DNA of 64,000 nt from CAWJAP01 sp963834365 (GTDB lineage: Bacteria; Acidobacteriota; Vicinamibacteria; Vicinamibacterales; Vicinamibacteraceae), in NCBI GenBank assembly GCA_963834365.1, contig CAWIBS010000024.1, positions 1 through 64,000 on the forward strand, written 5' to 3'. Below the pieces are notes generated by a model. It saw only the letters and a list, made by a program, of their open reading frames with translations. It was not told the DNA's origin and made no database searches. The first letter of the stretch is position 1; each line of letters starts with the position of its first letter. Of this stretch, positions 18,121 to 27,464 are shown piece by piece. The position numbers and the translations under genes are program-made.

Positions 18121-20343
18121 CTACGCCATGGCTGCAGGCGGCGCCGAGGCCAGCGGCTGCTCGATCCGCCAGGCGCGTTCTGCCTTCAAGCGAATCCACT
18201 GCTCGGCGTTCTCGATGCGCCAGTCGTGCGCGAACACGCCGTAGCGCCGGCCGCCTACCTCGAAGTCCGCGTCGCGGACGCGCCAGATGTGCAGTTCGGT
18301 GAACAGCGGCTCGAAGACGTCCGGCTGAGCCACCGAAATGAAGCACCAGGCCAACCCCGGTGCCGTCCATTTCTGCGACGAACTTGCCGCGACGCACGCG
18401 AGCACCGGCACCTGATACCGCTCGAGATGCATGAAAAAGCGGCAGTACGTCGTGTGCTCGCCCCCGCGGGGCGGTCCGTGTCGCTCCATGTGGGCGACGG
18501 CCAGCGCGACGGCCGGGTCGGCCGCCAGGTCGTCGGGCAGGACCCCATCCAGACGAAGGTGGCAGGCGAATCCGATCAGCTCGCCGGTGACGTTGCGCGC
18601 GACCAGGAACGCGTCCGGCTGACGCGCCAGCCAGCGGCGTGCGATCGCGCGGGACTCAGGACCCTCGTGGCGCTCGACCATGTCGAGAATGATGCCGTGG
18701 TCGGCCGCGCGAGCGGTGTCCGCGTAGCTCGTGCTGAATCCGTCCCACTCCAAGTACGGCCGCAAGTGGACGTTGTAACGCTGCGGGTAAATCACATCGA
18801 ACCACACGCGCAGCTGGTCCGGACCCTGCGTTCGCTCGAGTCGGTCGTAGAGATCGGACAGCAAGCGCTCGGTAATGCGATACGCCGCGTCGGGATCGCG
18901 CCACCGGAAATCCATGTAGACGATGTCGCGCGCGAGATCGTGCGGGAACAGGCCGTAAGGACCGCTCTCGACGAACGGCAGATGTCCCAACCATTCGAAG
19001 AGGTCGTGCACATCGTGACGATCGAGCGCCGCTGCCAGGAGCGACTCGGTCAGGGCTCGCGCCGTGACGCAGGCGTGCAGTGCCAGGCGATGGTCCCGGC
19101 TGGGCACGTCCTGCACGAAGCGCTCGATCAAGAGGCGCACGATTTCGGGCTCGGCGTCGAGGCGTGACCAGGTCAGCCTGTCGCCGCGTGTCAGCACGTC
19201 GGCCGCGAGCGACAACGCCAGCGGGTGGCATCGTGTGAATGCGAGCGCCTCTTCGTGATGGTGGACGGGCACACCGCATCGATTCAGGAACATCCGCCCC
19301 TCGTCCGGACGGAGGTTGCCAAGCGGGTGAATGCGTGTCAGTGCCGCCCACTCGACGTCGGTCCGCCATGCCGGCTGAGGGTCGTTGCGTCCCGCGATGA
19401 CGACCAGGCTGCGTGCGGGAAGCTGCGGGAGAAGCGTGTCGCGGAGCCACTCGTCGAGAGGCGCCAGGGTCTCGTACGTGTCGACGAGCAGGACGCCGCC
19501 GGCCGGCCACCGCGCGAGCACCGCGCTCAGATCGCAGCGATCGGCGTCGAGCGCCTGACTGAGCGCGGCGAGGAACCCCAGGGGCGAGGGTTCGATGTTG
19601 CGAGCGTCGATGCGCACGACCCGTCGGCCCGCCTCGTGGGCCACGCGCGCGTACTCCTTGAGCAGGGTCGTCTTTCCAATGCCGCCGGCTCCGCTGATGT
19701 GCAACGCCACGAAGGGAGGCTCGCCAGCCTGGAGCGCCGACCGGAAGATCTCCATCTCCTCGTCGCGTCCGACAAAACGCTGGCGGCGCGCCGACGCGAG
19801 TCGATCGGCAATCCGTGCGCCGTCCGCACCCGCGCCATGCTCTGGACCCTCGTCGAAAGATGGCGGCATGAACCGCCGCCCGGCCGGTTCGGCGCCTGCA
19901 GCATTGCGTCTCTGGAGCGCCCCCTCGGCTTGCGCTGACGCCGACCCGGCATCAGGGTCAATGACGGCAACCGGCGCGACGAGCCGGTAGCCTCGCTTGA
20001 AAATCGTCTCGATGTACCGCGGGTCACGCTGGTCGTCGCCGAGTGCCCGTCGCAGATCGGCGATGGCGCGGGTCAGGGTCGTCTCGGCGATGAACCGGCT
20101 CTGCCACACCGCGTCGATGATCTCGTCCTTCGAGATGACCCGGCCTCCGCTGCCCGCCAGGAAGACCAACAGGTCCATGACCTGTGGTTCGAGATGCCGT
20201 ACGGTCTCACTGTTGCGGATCAGGTTCCGGGAGGGGTGAGCGACCCACCGACCGATCTGGAAGTCTGGCGTGGCGGCTGGACGAGGCTTCTCGCTGGCCA
20301 CCGGCGGATTGTAGACGATCGCGCCGGAGTCGCGACCTGTCAT
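18121..20343 (-). CDS. winged-helix transcriptional regulator with ATPase domain
   Basis: A 740-residue protein. Residues ~25-125 form an OmpR/PhoB-type winged helix (HLEPQVMDLLVFLAGSGGRV, DAVWQSRFIAETTLTRAI, IETIFKRGYRLVAPV). A STAND-like ATPase follows with Walker A GAGGIGKTTLLKEY and Walker B VLLVDTYE, then AGRNDPQPAW. The C-terminal ~250 residues include ARNVTGELIGFACHLRLDG and are otherwise unassigned, perhaps an acyltransferase-like or ligand-binding module. No receiver domain is present, so control is probably by ligand or partner binding and nucleotide turnover. It sits 180 bases upstream of the TonB receptor gene on the same strand and is a candidate regulator of it. GTG/ATG choice at 20343 is uncertain by a few codons. 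Confidence 0.8.
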   Translation of the reverse strand: MTGRDSGAIVYNPPVASEKPRPAATPDFQIGRWVAHPSRNLIRNSETVRHLEPQVMDLLVFLAGSGGRVISKDEIIDAVWQSRFIAETTLTRAIADLRRALGDDQRDPRYIETIFKRGYRLVAPVAVIDPDAGSASAQAEGALQRRNAAGAEPAGRRFMPPSFDEGPEHGAGADGARIADRLASARRQRFVGRDEEMEIFRSALQAGEPPFVALHISGAGGIGKTTLLKEYARVAHEAGRRVVRIDARNIEPSPLGFLAALSQALDADRCDLSAVLARWPAGGVLLVDTYETLAPLDEWLRDTLLPQLPARSLVVIAGRNDPQPAWRTDVEWAALTRIHPLGNLRPDEGRMFLNRCGVPVHHHEEALAFTRCHPLALSLAADVLTRGDRLTWSRLDAEPEIVRLLIERFVQDVPSRDHRLALHACVTARALTESLLAAALDRHDVHDLFEWLGHLPFVESGPYGLFPHDLARDIVYMDFRWRDPDAAYRITERLLSDLYDRLERTQGPDQLRVWFDVIYPQRYNVHLRPYLEWDGFSTSYADTARAADHGIILDMVERHEGPESRAIARRWLARQPDAFLVARNVTGELIGFACHLRLDGVLPDDLAADPAVALAVAHMERHGPPRGGEHTTYCRFFMHLERYQVPVLACVAASSSQKWTAPGLAWCFISVAQPDVFEPLFTELHIWRVRDADFEVGGRRYGVFAHDWRIENAEQWIRLKAERAWRIEQPLASAPPAAMA

Positions 20344-20458
20344 CCTTGGAACGTGTGTCAGGAAGGCAATTCACGGATTTCGGTCAGCCTGTTCGCCCGC
20401 CCGAGCGAAAGGGCAGCGTATGACCAGACTTGTCACGTGCACGCAGTAATCTGCAGGC

Positions 20459-21410
20459 ATGGCCGTACTGCACGAACACCCGACAGCCGACACGTCCACG
20501 CACCAGTCGCGATGGCTCGGCGAGCCGGCCAGCGAAGTGACTGGCTCCTTCGCGGACGTGGCGCCGCTAATTCCCGCCTTCGACCGGTTCCCGTTCGGGA
20601 CGAACGCACGCCTCGACATGATCGTTCGGCGTGCGACGGCCAAGGGAGAAATCCCGGTGCCCACCGGTGTGGTCTCGAAGCGATATGTGCTCGTTCAGCA
20701 CGCCTCCGTCATTGCGGCCCTGGAGAACGCGTTGCGCTCGGCAGACGTCGAACCGCTCGACCTCCGGTGCCGCCTGACGCTGAGCGAATCGGGTGCGCGC
20801 ATGGGGATACGCGTCGAACTGCCCGAAGCGGTTTGCGTTCATCGCTCCCGACGGACACTCGATGGCACTCACGTTCGAGTGCTTCAACTCGGTCGACCGA
20901 ACGGTCCCGCTCTTCGCACTCCTCGGATGGTTCCGCTTTGTCTGCAGCAACGGCCTCGTCGTCGGCACGACGCACGCGTCATTGCGTCACCACCACCGGC
21001 CGTCGCTTCGGATCGAGGAGCTCGAACCCGTGCTTACCGAGGGGCTGGCCGCCGCGGCATGCGACCGCGAACGGCTGACCGAGTCCATGGCCTCGTGCGT
21101 GTCGGCCGACGCGCTGCGTACCTGGGTGGATGGTCCGGTTGCAAACGCATGGGGCGCATTCGCTGCGGCACGCGTGCACGCGATCGCGACCACGGGGCTT
21201 GACGGCGAGCCGAGCCGGACGCCACGAGGCGTGCCGCCACACGCGCGTGGAATTCTCAATCCCAGGCCCGTGCCCGGCGCAGAGGCGCCGCGCACAGACG
21301 GCTACGGACTTGCGCAGGCGCTCGCGTGGGTCGCCGCACGACGCAACGAGGTCGCCGAGCGGGTGGCCTGGCGCGGCGAGATCCCGAAACTCCTCGCGCA
21401 GCTGGGATAG
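20459..21410 (+). CDS. DUF932-like protein (one frameshift)
   Basis: Homology spans two frames. The first runs from ATG 20459 to about 20822 (FPFGTNARLDMIV, VPTGVVSKRYVLVQHASVIAAL, CRLTLSESGARMGIRVELP). The second carries on with KRFAFIAPDGHSMALTFECFN and WFRFVCSNGLVVGTT to the stop at 21410. The change is explained by one extra C in the CCC run at 20821-20823. The pattern matches the DUF932 family, found in phages, plasmids and chromosomes, whose function is not established. Intact length would be ~317 residues. It is divergent from the regulator at 20343 with about 115 bases between, so the two may share a regulatory region. Confidence 0.65.
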
Positions 21411-21568
21411 CAACGTGACACACACGACCGGCGTACTCTGGGCGGCGGAGCACCGAGAACCCCGCACGTCGCAGCCGGAAACCGGCGTTGTCGTAGACCC
21501 CGGCGTGAAGGTGACCGACGAAGAGTACGGCGGAGACGGTAGCGTCCGCGACGAATGAAGGAGCCCAG

Positions 21569-22603
21569 ATGCGAGCAACTGTGATGTACGGCGCGCACGA
21601 CGTCCGCGTCGAGACCGTTCCGGATGCACGGCTCATCGAGCCCACCGACGCCCTGGTTCGGGTGACCCGTGCGTGTATCTGCGGCAGCGATCTCTGGCCG
21701 TATAACTCGATGGCGCCAGGCGAGATCGGGAATCGGATGGGCCACGAGTTCATCGGCCTCGTTGAGGCGGTTGGTTCCGCGGTCCGAACGGTGAAGAAGG
21801 GCGACCTGGTGGTCGCGCCATTCGCCTGGTCTGACGGCACCTGCGAGTTCTGTCAGCAGGGACTCCAGACGTCCTGCCTGCACGGCGGGTGGTGGGGCGG
21901 CGTCTCACTGGACGGCGGGCAGGGCGAAGGGGTGCGGATTCCGCAGGCCGACGGCACGCTCGTAGTGCTTCCGGTCGGTCCCGACCACGCGTTGATGCCG
22001 TCGCTCCTGACGCTGTCCGACGTAATGGGCACCGGCCACCACGCCGCCCTTGCCGCGAAGGTGAGGCCGGGCAACGTGGTCGCGGTGGTCGGTGACGGCG
22101 CCGTGGGTCTCTGCGGTGTGATCGCCGCCCGCCGCCTCGGCGGCGAGCAGATCATCATGCTCGGCCGCCATGCCGACCGGATCGCGCTGGCACGCGAGTT
22201 CGGCGCGACCGAGATTGTCAGCGATCGCGGCGACGCGGCCATCGAGCGCGTACGCGAGCTGACCGGCGGACTCGGCGCCCACTCCGTGCTCGAGTGTGTC
22301 GGCCATGGCGAGGCGATGCGCACCGCCGTGAGCATCGCGCGGGCCGGCGGCGCCGTCGGACGTGTCGGCGTGCCGCAAGAGAGCACCATTCCGAACGCGC
22401 AACCGACGTTCTTCAGCAACATCACCATCGCCGGCGGACCCGCTCCAGTTCGCGCCTACATCGAGCAGCTGTTGCCCGACGTGCTCGAGGGCAGGATTCA
22501 GCCGGGCCGCGTGTTCGATCGCGCCACGAACATCGACGGTGTCCCCGATGGCTACCGTGCGATGAACGAGCGTGAAGCCATCAAGGTGATGATCGAGTTC
22601 TGA
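21569..22603 (+). CDS. zinc-dependent alcohol dehydrogenase family protein
   Basis: A 344-residue MDR-superfamily dehydrogenase. The catalytic-zinc cysteine lies in ACICGSDLWPY and the histidine-glutamate pair in MGHEFIGLVE. A reduced structural-zinc loop (CEFCQQGLQTSC) is present. The Rossmann dinucleotide motif reads VVAVVGDGAVGLCG. The C-terminal AIKVMIEF closes the family pattern. It should oxidise an alcohol or reduce an aldehyde or ketone with NAD(P); the substrate is unknown. ATG 21569 follows GAAGGAG at 21556-21562, a strong ribosome-binding site with 6-base spacing. An SDR remnant follows immediately downstream. Confidence 0.88.
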   Translation: MRATVMYGAHDVRVETVPDARLIEPTDALVRVTRACICGSDLWPYNSMAPGEIGNRMGHEFIGLVEAVGSAVRTVKKGDLVVAPFAWSDGTCEFCQQGLQTSCLHGGWWGGVSLDGGQGEGVRIPQADGTLVVLPVGPDHALMPSLLTLSDVMGTGHHAALAAKVRPGNVVAVVGDGAVGLCGVIAARRLGGEQIIMLGRHADRIALAREFGATEIVSDRGDAAIERVRELTGGLGAHSVLECVGHGEAMRTAVSIARAGGAVGRVGVPQESTIPNAQPTFFSNITIAGGPAPVRAYIEQLLPDVLEGRIQPGRVFDRATNIDGVPDGYRAMNEREAIKVMIEF

Positions 22604-22613
22604 GGATCGCCAT

Positions 22614-22742
22614 GAAAACGTGATCGTGGTCATTGGAGCATTGCTGATGGGCCCTGACGGCGCGTTCATCACCGGCAGTGACGTCCTGATGGATGGTGGG
22701 GTCACGGCGGCCTATTGGTTCGGAGAGTTGGCGCCGCAGTAG
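22614..22742 (+). pseudogene. remnant of SDR family oxidoreductase, C-terminal end
   Basis: One frame reads LLMGPDGAFITGSDVLMDGG followed by VTAAYWFGELAPQ and a TAG stop at 22740-22742. GPDGAFITGSDVLMDGG is the C-terminal signature of short-chain dehydrogenases, after the substrate loop. No Rossmann glycine motif or YxxxK active site precedes it; the alcohol dehydrogenase ends only 11 bases before. It is therefore a truncated relic. It shows that an SDR gene once lay next to the ADH gene, probably lost by deletion. Confidence 0.7.
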
Positions 22743-22810
22743 CCTCGTCCGGTTTGCCTGTCCGCAGCAGCTTCGGCGCAAGCCGCGGCTGGAGTCCCAA
22801 TCGGAGGGCC

Positions 22811-24361
22811 ATGCACGGATTCGAGCAGCTTCTTGGTCTTTTCGTCGCCGCCGTGATTCTGGCGGCCGCGGCCCGCCGCGTCGGGGCTCCATATCCGGTG
22901 TTCCTCGCGGTTGGCGGCGCGCTGCTCGCGTTCCTCCCCGTGGGTCCGGCATTCACCTTGCCCCCTGAACTGGCGTTGGCGCTGTTCGTGGCGCCCGTTC
23001 TGCTCGATGCTGCGTACGACGCGTCGTTGCGGGATCTCAAAGACAACTGGGCACCCGTCAGCGGCCTGGTGATCTTTGCGGTCGGGTTCACCACCGTCGC
23101 GGTTGCGCTCGTTGTTCGCGCGATTGTTCCCGACATGCCTTGGGCTCCCGCGATTGCCCTGGGCGCCGTGGTTGCACCACCTGATGCCGTTGCGGCAACC
23201 GCCGTGCTCCGCCAGTTGCGGCCGCCACACCGCATCCTCACCATCCTCGAAGGCGAGAGCCTTCTGAATGACGCGAGCGCGCTCCTGATCTATCGCCTTG
23301 CGGTGGGAGCCGTTGCCGCGAACGGCTTCTCAGCAGGCGATGTTGTGCCAGCCTTCCTCCTCGCCGTTGCTGGCAGCCTTATCGTCGGCCCTGCGCTTGG
23401 GTGGCTGACGCTGCGACTGATGGATCGCGTGCAGCACGTACCGACCGCCATCATCCTGCAGTTCGTCACGACGTTTGGTGTGTGGCTGCTCGCAGAGCAT
23501 CTGGCGCTGTCCGCCGTGCTGACCACAGTGTGCTATGCCGCAACCGTGGCGCGAACATCGCCGGCGAGAACGCCGGCGCGTATGCGTGTTCCCACGTATG
23601 CCGTGTGGGAAACCGTCGTCTTTGGGCTGAACATTTTGGCGTTCATCTTCATCGGCCTCCAGATCCGGCCCATCCTCCAGGTCCTCGAACCTGCGGAGCA
23701 AGGACGATACTTCGCGGTCGCGGGTGCGGTTCTGCTGACCGTCATCGCCGTGCGCATCGCCTGGCACATGTCCTTCAACGCCGTCGTCCGCTGGCGGCAC
23801 CGGCGCGTCGGGTTTCATCCGCCACGCCCCATGCTTCGGCCCACAGTCGGCAGCGGCGTGATCATTTCATGGTCCGGGATGCGGGGGATCGTGTCGTTGG
23901 CTGCGGCCCTCGCACTCCCGCCGGCATTTCCCTATCGCGACCTGGTTGTGCTGACGGCGTTCTCCGTCGTGCTCGGCACGCTGGTGATCCAGGGCCTGAC
24001 GCTCAAACCCCTGCTGCGCGCACTCAATCTGAACGACGACGATCCCGTTGGTCGTGAAGTGCGTACGGCTCGCACTCGCGCGTTGGAGACGGCACTGTGG
24101 AGCCTTGCCGACAAAGACCCCGCGGTGGCAGACGCCGTCCGCCGGGAGTTCACCTCACTTCTCGCCGAGGAACCGGCGGATTCCAAGGCGAACGATCCGA
24201 CACGGTCTGCACACAGCGAGCTGCGGGGTCGAGCCATCGAGGCCGCGCGTCAGGCGATGCTCACCATGCGCGCGAGCGACGAGATTGGCGACGATGCCTT
24301 TCATCAAATCGAGGAGGAGCTGGACTGGCTCGAGATGGCGACTCGTAGACCGGCCGAATGA
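22811..24361 (+). CDS. Na+/H+ antiporter (CPA1 family)
   Basis: A 516-residue membrane protein from ATG 22811. The earlier frame start at 22715 adds sequence without homology. About twelve hydrophobic segments cover the first ~400 residues, including GAVVAPPDAVAATAVLRQL with the DA motif and ILEGESLLNDASALLIY, the conserved ion-binding helix pair. WSGMRGIVSLAAALALP corresponds to the conserved late helix. A soluble C-terminal tail (~110 residues, VGREVRTARTRALETALWSL onward) is predicted helical. It should exchange Na+ or K+ for protons at the inner membrane. It ends 45 bases before the EamA gene on the same strand. Confidence 0.88.
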   Translation: MHGFEQLLGLFVAAVILAAAARRVGAPYPVFLAVGGALLAFLPVGPAFTLPPELALALFVAPVLLDAAYDASLRDLKDNWAPVSGLVIFAVGFTTVAVALVVRAIVPDMPWAPAIALGAVVAPPDAVAATAVLRQLRPPHRILTILEGESLLNDASALLIYRLAVGAVAANGFSAGDVVPAFLLAVAGSLIVGPALGWLTLRLMDRVQHVPTAIILQFVTTFGVWLLAEHLALSAVLTTVCYAATVARTSPARTPARMRVPTYAVWETVVFGLNILAFIFIGLQIRPILQVLEPAEQGRYFAVAGAVLLTVIAVRIAWHMSFNAVVRWRHRRVGFHPPRPMLRPTVGSGVIISWSGMRGIVSLAAALALPPAFPYRDLVVLTAFSVVLGTLVIQGLTLKPLLRALNLNDDDPVGREVRTARTRALETALWSLADKDPAVADAVRREFTSLLAEEPADSKANDPTRSAHSELRGRAIEAARQAMLTMRASDEIGDDAFHQIEEELDWLEMATRRPAE

Positions 24362-24406
24362 CACGATCGAGGATATTGTGGCTACTCGGACGACGTTGGC
24401 CCAGCC

Positions 24407-25354
24407 ATGAAGAGCATCGACATTCGGGTGATTCTGGCGTTCTTCGCCATCTATGTCGTGTGGGGCTCGACCTATCTGGCGATTCGAATCGCCGTCGAGA
24501 CGATTCCGCCGCTGGCCACCGCCGGCATTCGCCACCTGTGCGCAGGAGCGATTCTCTTCGTGGCGGCGCGCGGGTTCGCCGTTCGCATCACTGCCGCCGA
24601 ATGGCGCGCCAGCGTCGTGGTCGGCGTGCTGTTCTTTCTGATCGGACACGGCACGCTGCATTGGGCTGAACAGACCGTGCCGTCCGGCATCGCGGCGCTG
24701 CTGGTCGCGACCGAGCCAATCTGGATTGCGATGCTGATGCCCGCCGATCGGGCGGATCGGTGGAGCGGCCGCATGCTCGGGGGCCTTGCCGCAGGGCTCA
24801 TCGGCGTCGGCCTGCTGGCCCCGGTGGGAGCGCTCACCGGCGGCTCCGCGCAGCTCCTGGGTTCGGGCGCCATCCTCCTCGGCGCACTGTCGTGGGCGCT
24901 CGGCGTCCGCTACGCGTCCACTGCGCGTCTTCCGAGCGACCCGTTCGTCCGGACGGCGACGACGCTCCTGTGCGGGGCCGCGCTGTTGCTGACCGCAAGC
25001 GCCCTGAGCGGCGAGCTCGGACGCGTCGACGTTCGCATCATTTCCGGCCGCTCGCTGCTCGGCCTGGCGTATCTGATCCTGTTTGGCTCGATCGTGGCCT
25101 TCTCTGCATACACCTGGCTCCTCGAGCGGTGTCCGGCGACGCTCGTCGCCACGCACACCTACGTGAATCCTGCGATCGCCGTGCTCCTCGGCTGGCTGTT
25201 CGCCGGCGAGGCGCTGACGCTTCGCGTCGTCGCGGCCACTATCTCCATCCTGGTCGCGGTGCTATTGCTCAAGGCCGAGACTCGCCCCTCCGCGGCGCAG
25301 GGCGGCGGTTTGTGCCGACCGCAGAACGAGATGCCCGCGCGGTTGCCTTCTTGA
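24407..25354 (+). CDS. EamA/DMT family transporter
   Basis: A 315-residue inner-membrane protein with ten hydrophobic segments arranged as two EamA repeats. The first opens with ILAFFAIYVVWGSTYLAIRI and the second with LLGSGAILLGALSWALGVRY. Typical motifs are GHGTLHWAEQTVPSGIAALL and YTWLLERCPATLVATHTYVNP. Length and order match YedA-like exporters of amino acids or other small metabolites; the substrate is not predictable. ATG 24407 begins the first helix. The gene is probably transcribed with the antiporter upstream. Confidence 0.85.
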   Translation: MKSIDIRVILAFFAIYVVWGSTYLAIRIAVETIPPLATAGIRHLCAGAILFVAARGFAVRITAAEWRASVVVGVLFFLIGHGTLHWAEQTVPSGIAALLVATEPIWIAMLMPADRADRWSGRMLGGLAAGLIGVGLLAPVGALTGGSAQLLGSGAILLGALSWALGVRYASTARLPSDPFVRTATTLLCGAALLLTASALSGELGRVDVRIISGRSLLGLAYLILFGSIVAFSAYTWLLERCPATLVATHTYVNPAIAVLLGWLFAGEALTLRVVAATISILVAVLLLKAETRPSAAQGGGLCRPQNEMPARLPS

Positions 25355-25500
25355 GCTCAGTGACGAGTGACCAGTGACGTACGAGTAGGAGGTTTGTTGA
25401 GTTGCTCAATGGTCGAGTGAGTCAGTGAAGTCGGCCGGTCCTTCCTTCGAGCAAGACAGGACGCGCCGACTGGTTTGGTCGGGTGTCAACGACGTGCGGC

Positions 25501-25956
25501 TCAGCCGCCAGCGGTGCGCTCGACGCCACGCATTTCGCGGAGAAGCGCCTCAGCCAGTCTGTTCGGTTCGTCCGAACCAACCCGGAAGCAATGCCCGTCA
25601 TCGAACTGGACCTCCACTCCATCCAGTCCCGACACGTTCCACAGCCAGCCTGTCGGAGTCAGCCGAATGCCCCAGCCGTAATACCAAGGGTTTCTTACCA
25701 CCCGGACCTCGCGGATGCGACGCAGTGGAATGCGCCGGCGAATCACCCCCGGCCCAAAGAACACGTCCATGGACCCTTCTCGCACTATTACTGTCAAGGT
25801 CGAAAACACGACCAGCACAAACCCGACGAGCACCGCAGTGGTGACCAGGACCGGGTCTGACACTCGCAAGCTCCACCAGACCAGCGCCGCCAAAGCGATC
25901 CCCATTCCTCCCACCGTCGCACGGCTGACCTGTGTGTGCCGGTAAATCGTCCCCAT
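25501..25956 (-). CDS. small membrane protein, PH-like tail
   Basis: A 151-residue protein with two close transmembrane helices (GGMGIALAALVWWSLRV and VLVTTAVLVGFVLVVFSTLTV). A C-terminal soluble part follows with a beta-rich pattern (MDVFFGPGVIRRRIPLRRI, VEVQFDDGHCFRVGSDEP) resembling bacterial PH-like (DUF) membrane proteins. No catalytic residues are evident. Function is unknown. It lies on the same strand as, and downstream of, the ceramidase-like gene, separated by 108 bases. Confidence 0.65.
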   Translation of the reverse strand: MGTIYRHTQVSRATVGGMGIALAALVWWSLRVSDPVLVTTAVLVGFVLVVFSTLTVIVREGSMDVFFGPGVIRRRIPLRRIREVRVVRNPWYYGWGIRLTPTGWLWNVSGLDGVEVQFDDGHCFRVGSDEPNRLAEALLREMRGVERTAGG

Positions 25957-26064
25957 CGCTGACTCCCTCGAAGGTTGGACCGACCTGGCGCTGGCGCCGG
26001 ACCCTCTTTTCCAGCCGAATTGAGGTGTTAGAGCCGAGTGCGCCGAACTCGAGCGAACTGGGAC

Positions 26065-27370
26065 TCAGGGCCGGCCCGGCTCGTCCTTCCACATGCCCAG
26101 AAGATCGTAGAGGCTCGTCAGATGGCGCAGCATGATCTTCTCCCCCGCGCCGACCTCGATGCGTGTGCTGGCATCCGCGCCGTAGCCGCCGTATGCGGCT
26201 GAATGCAGATCCGGAACGTAGCCGACCCACGTCCCGCCGGCGCTCCACGTGTAGCCATAAAAGAGGGATAGGAACGTCTGGTAGGGGCGGATACGGAACG
26301 TCTGCCAGTTCCTTCCAGGTCTTCTGCAGCTTGTGAAACGGCTCCCCGGGGATCGTGGCGATAGCGAGCTCACGTCCGAGAAGGATGGTCGTGATGCCCA
26401 CCTCCATCGTCTTGTCCTTCTCCCACCGTTCGGGAAACGCCAGCACTTCGCTGCGCACGCGAATAGGATCGGTCACCGGCGCAAGAGGCTTGGCCGTTTT
26501 GTGGACACGGAGGACTTCGGCGGCCAGCAGCTGCCCCATCTTCTCCATGACCGCGAAATCCTGATCTTCCATGCCCGAGCGGCCCTGAAACAGGGGATTG
26601 ATGTCCCCTGCGCCTCCCTGGACGAACATGACTTGTGTGCCTTGGAGCTCCCGCTCCACCGCTGACTGGAGCACACCCGGATAGTCAGCCGAATACTTAC
26701 AGCTCGTCGGGCCGAGCACGACGGCGTGCGCCGCGTAGTGAACGAGCAGTGCCTTCGGCTGTCCCTTCAGGTCCTCCACACGGAGCAATACGAATTCGGG
26801 GTCCACGGGACCGTACGGGATCCGCTCGAGATTGTCGAAGACGGCGCGGGCGCGGCCGTCCTGCCTCACCAGCAGCCTGTTGTAGCCAAGCTGCAGGGAA
26901 CCCTTGGCGATCGCGAGCCGGGCCGGAAACATCGAGCGGGAGGTTTCCTCGATTGCGCGAAAGATCTTGCCCTCGATCTCGGCGAGATACGCCTTCGACT
27001 GGTCGTCCGTTGCCGGCGCGCTGCCAAATGGCAGGAATGCTGGCGCCGAGTGCGTGTGCGACGCCGAAAGCAGCAGCACCGGAATCTTCAGCTTCGACCC
27101 GACGTCACGACGAAGATTCTCCGATACGAAACTGCCAAGATCCGTCGTCACCAGCGCCATCCGCGAATCACCCGCCTCCAGGACGAGGACCTTCGCGAAG
27201 AGTGGATCGTGCGTGCCATTGGCCGGACCGCATTTCCGATTCGCGTAGCCGTACATACCCATCAGGCCGGACGGCGTAATCTCCACGCGCCCGATGCCCG
27301 CCTTCAGTTCCACCGCGGGCTGCGCGGTTGCGGGCAGCATCAGTGAAAGCAACAAGATGGCTGCATGCAT
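26065..27370 (-). CDS. neutral/alkaline ceramidase-like secreted protein (one frameshift)
   Basis: Starts at ATG 27370 with a signal peptide (MHAAILLLSLMLPATAQPA). The body matches the N-terminal domain of neutral/alkaline non-lysosomal ceramidases: VEITPSGLMGMYGY, LLLSASHTHSAPAFLP with the zinc-ligand histidines, and VMFVQGGAGDINPLFQG. Homology changes frame near 26270 (after WKELADVPYP) and continues with LFYGYTWSAGGTWVGYVPD, EVGAGEKIMLRHL and the stop at 26065. Total is ~435 residues. Only the catalytic-type domain is present, as in many acidobacterial homologues of uncertain substrate. The enzyme is probably periplasmic or extracellular; hydrolysis of ceramide itself is not shown. Confidence 0.75.
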
Positions 27371-27464
27371 GGATCGGGATCCCTTCTGAAGCAGACCGTG
27401 CTGAACGGTCTGTATCGTATGACGAAAGGTCTCCATCTCCGGGTGAGGCCGGCGAGTCGATGCC

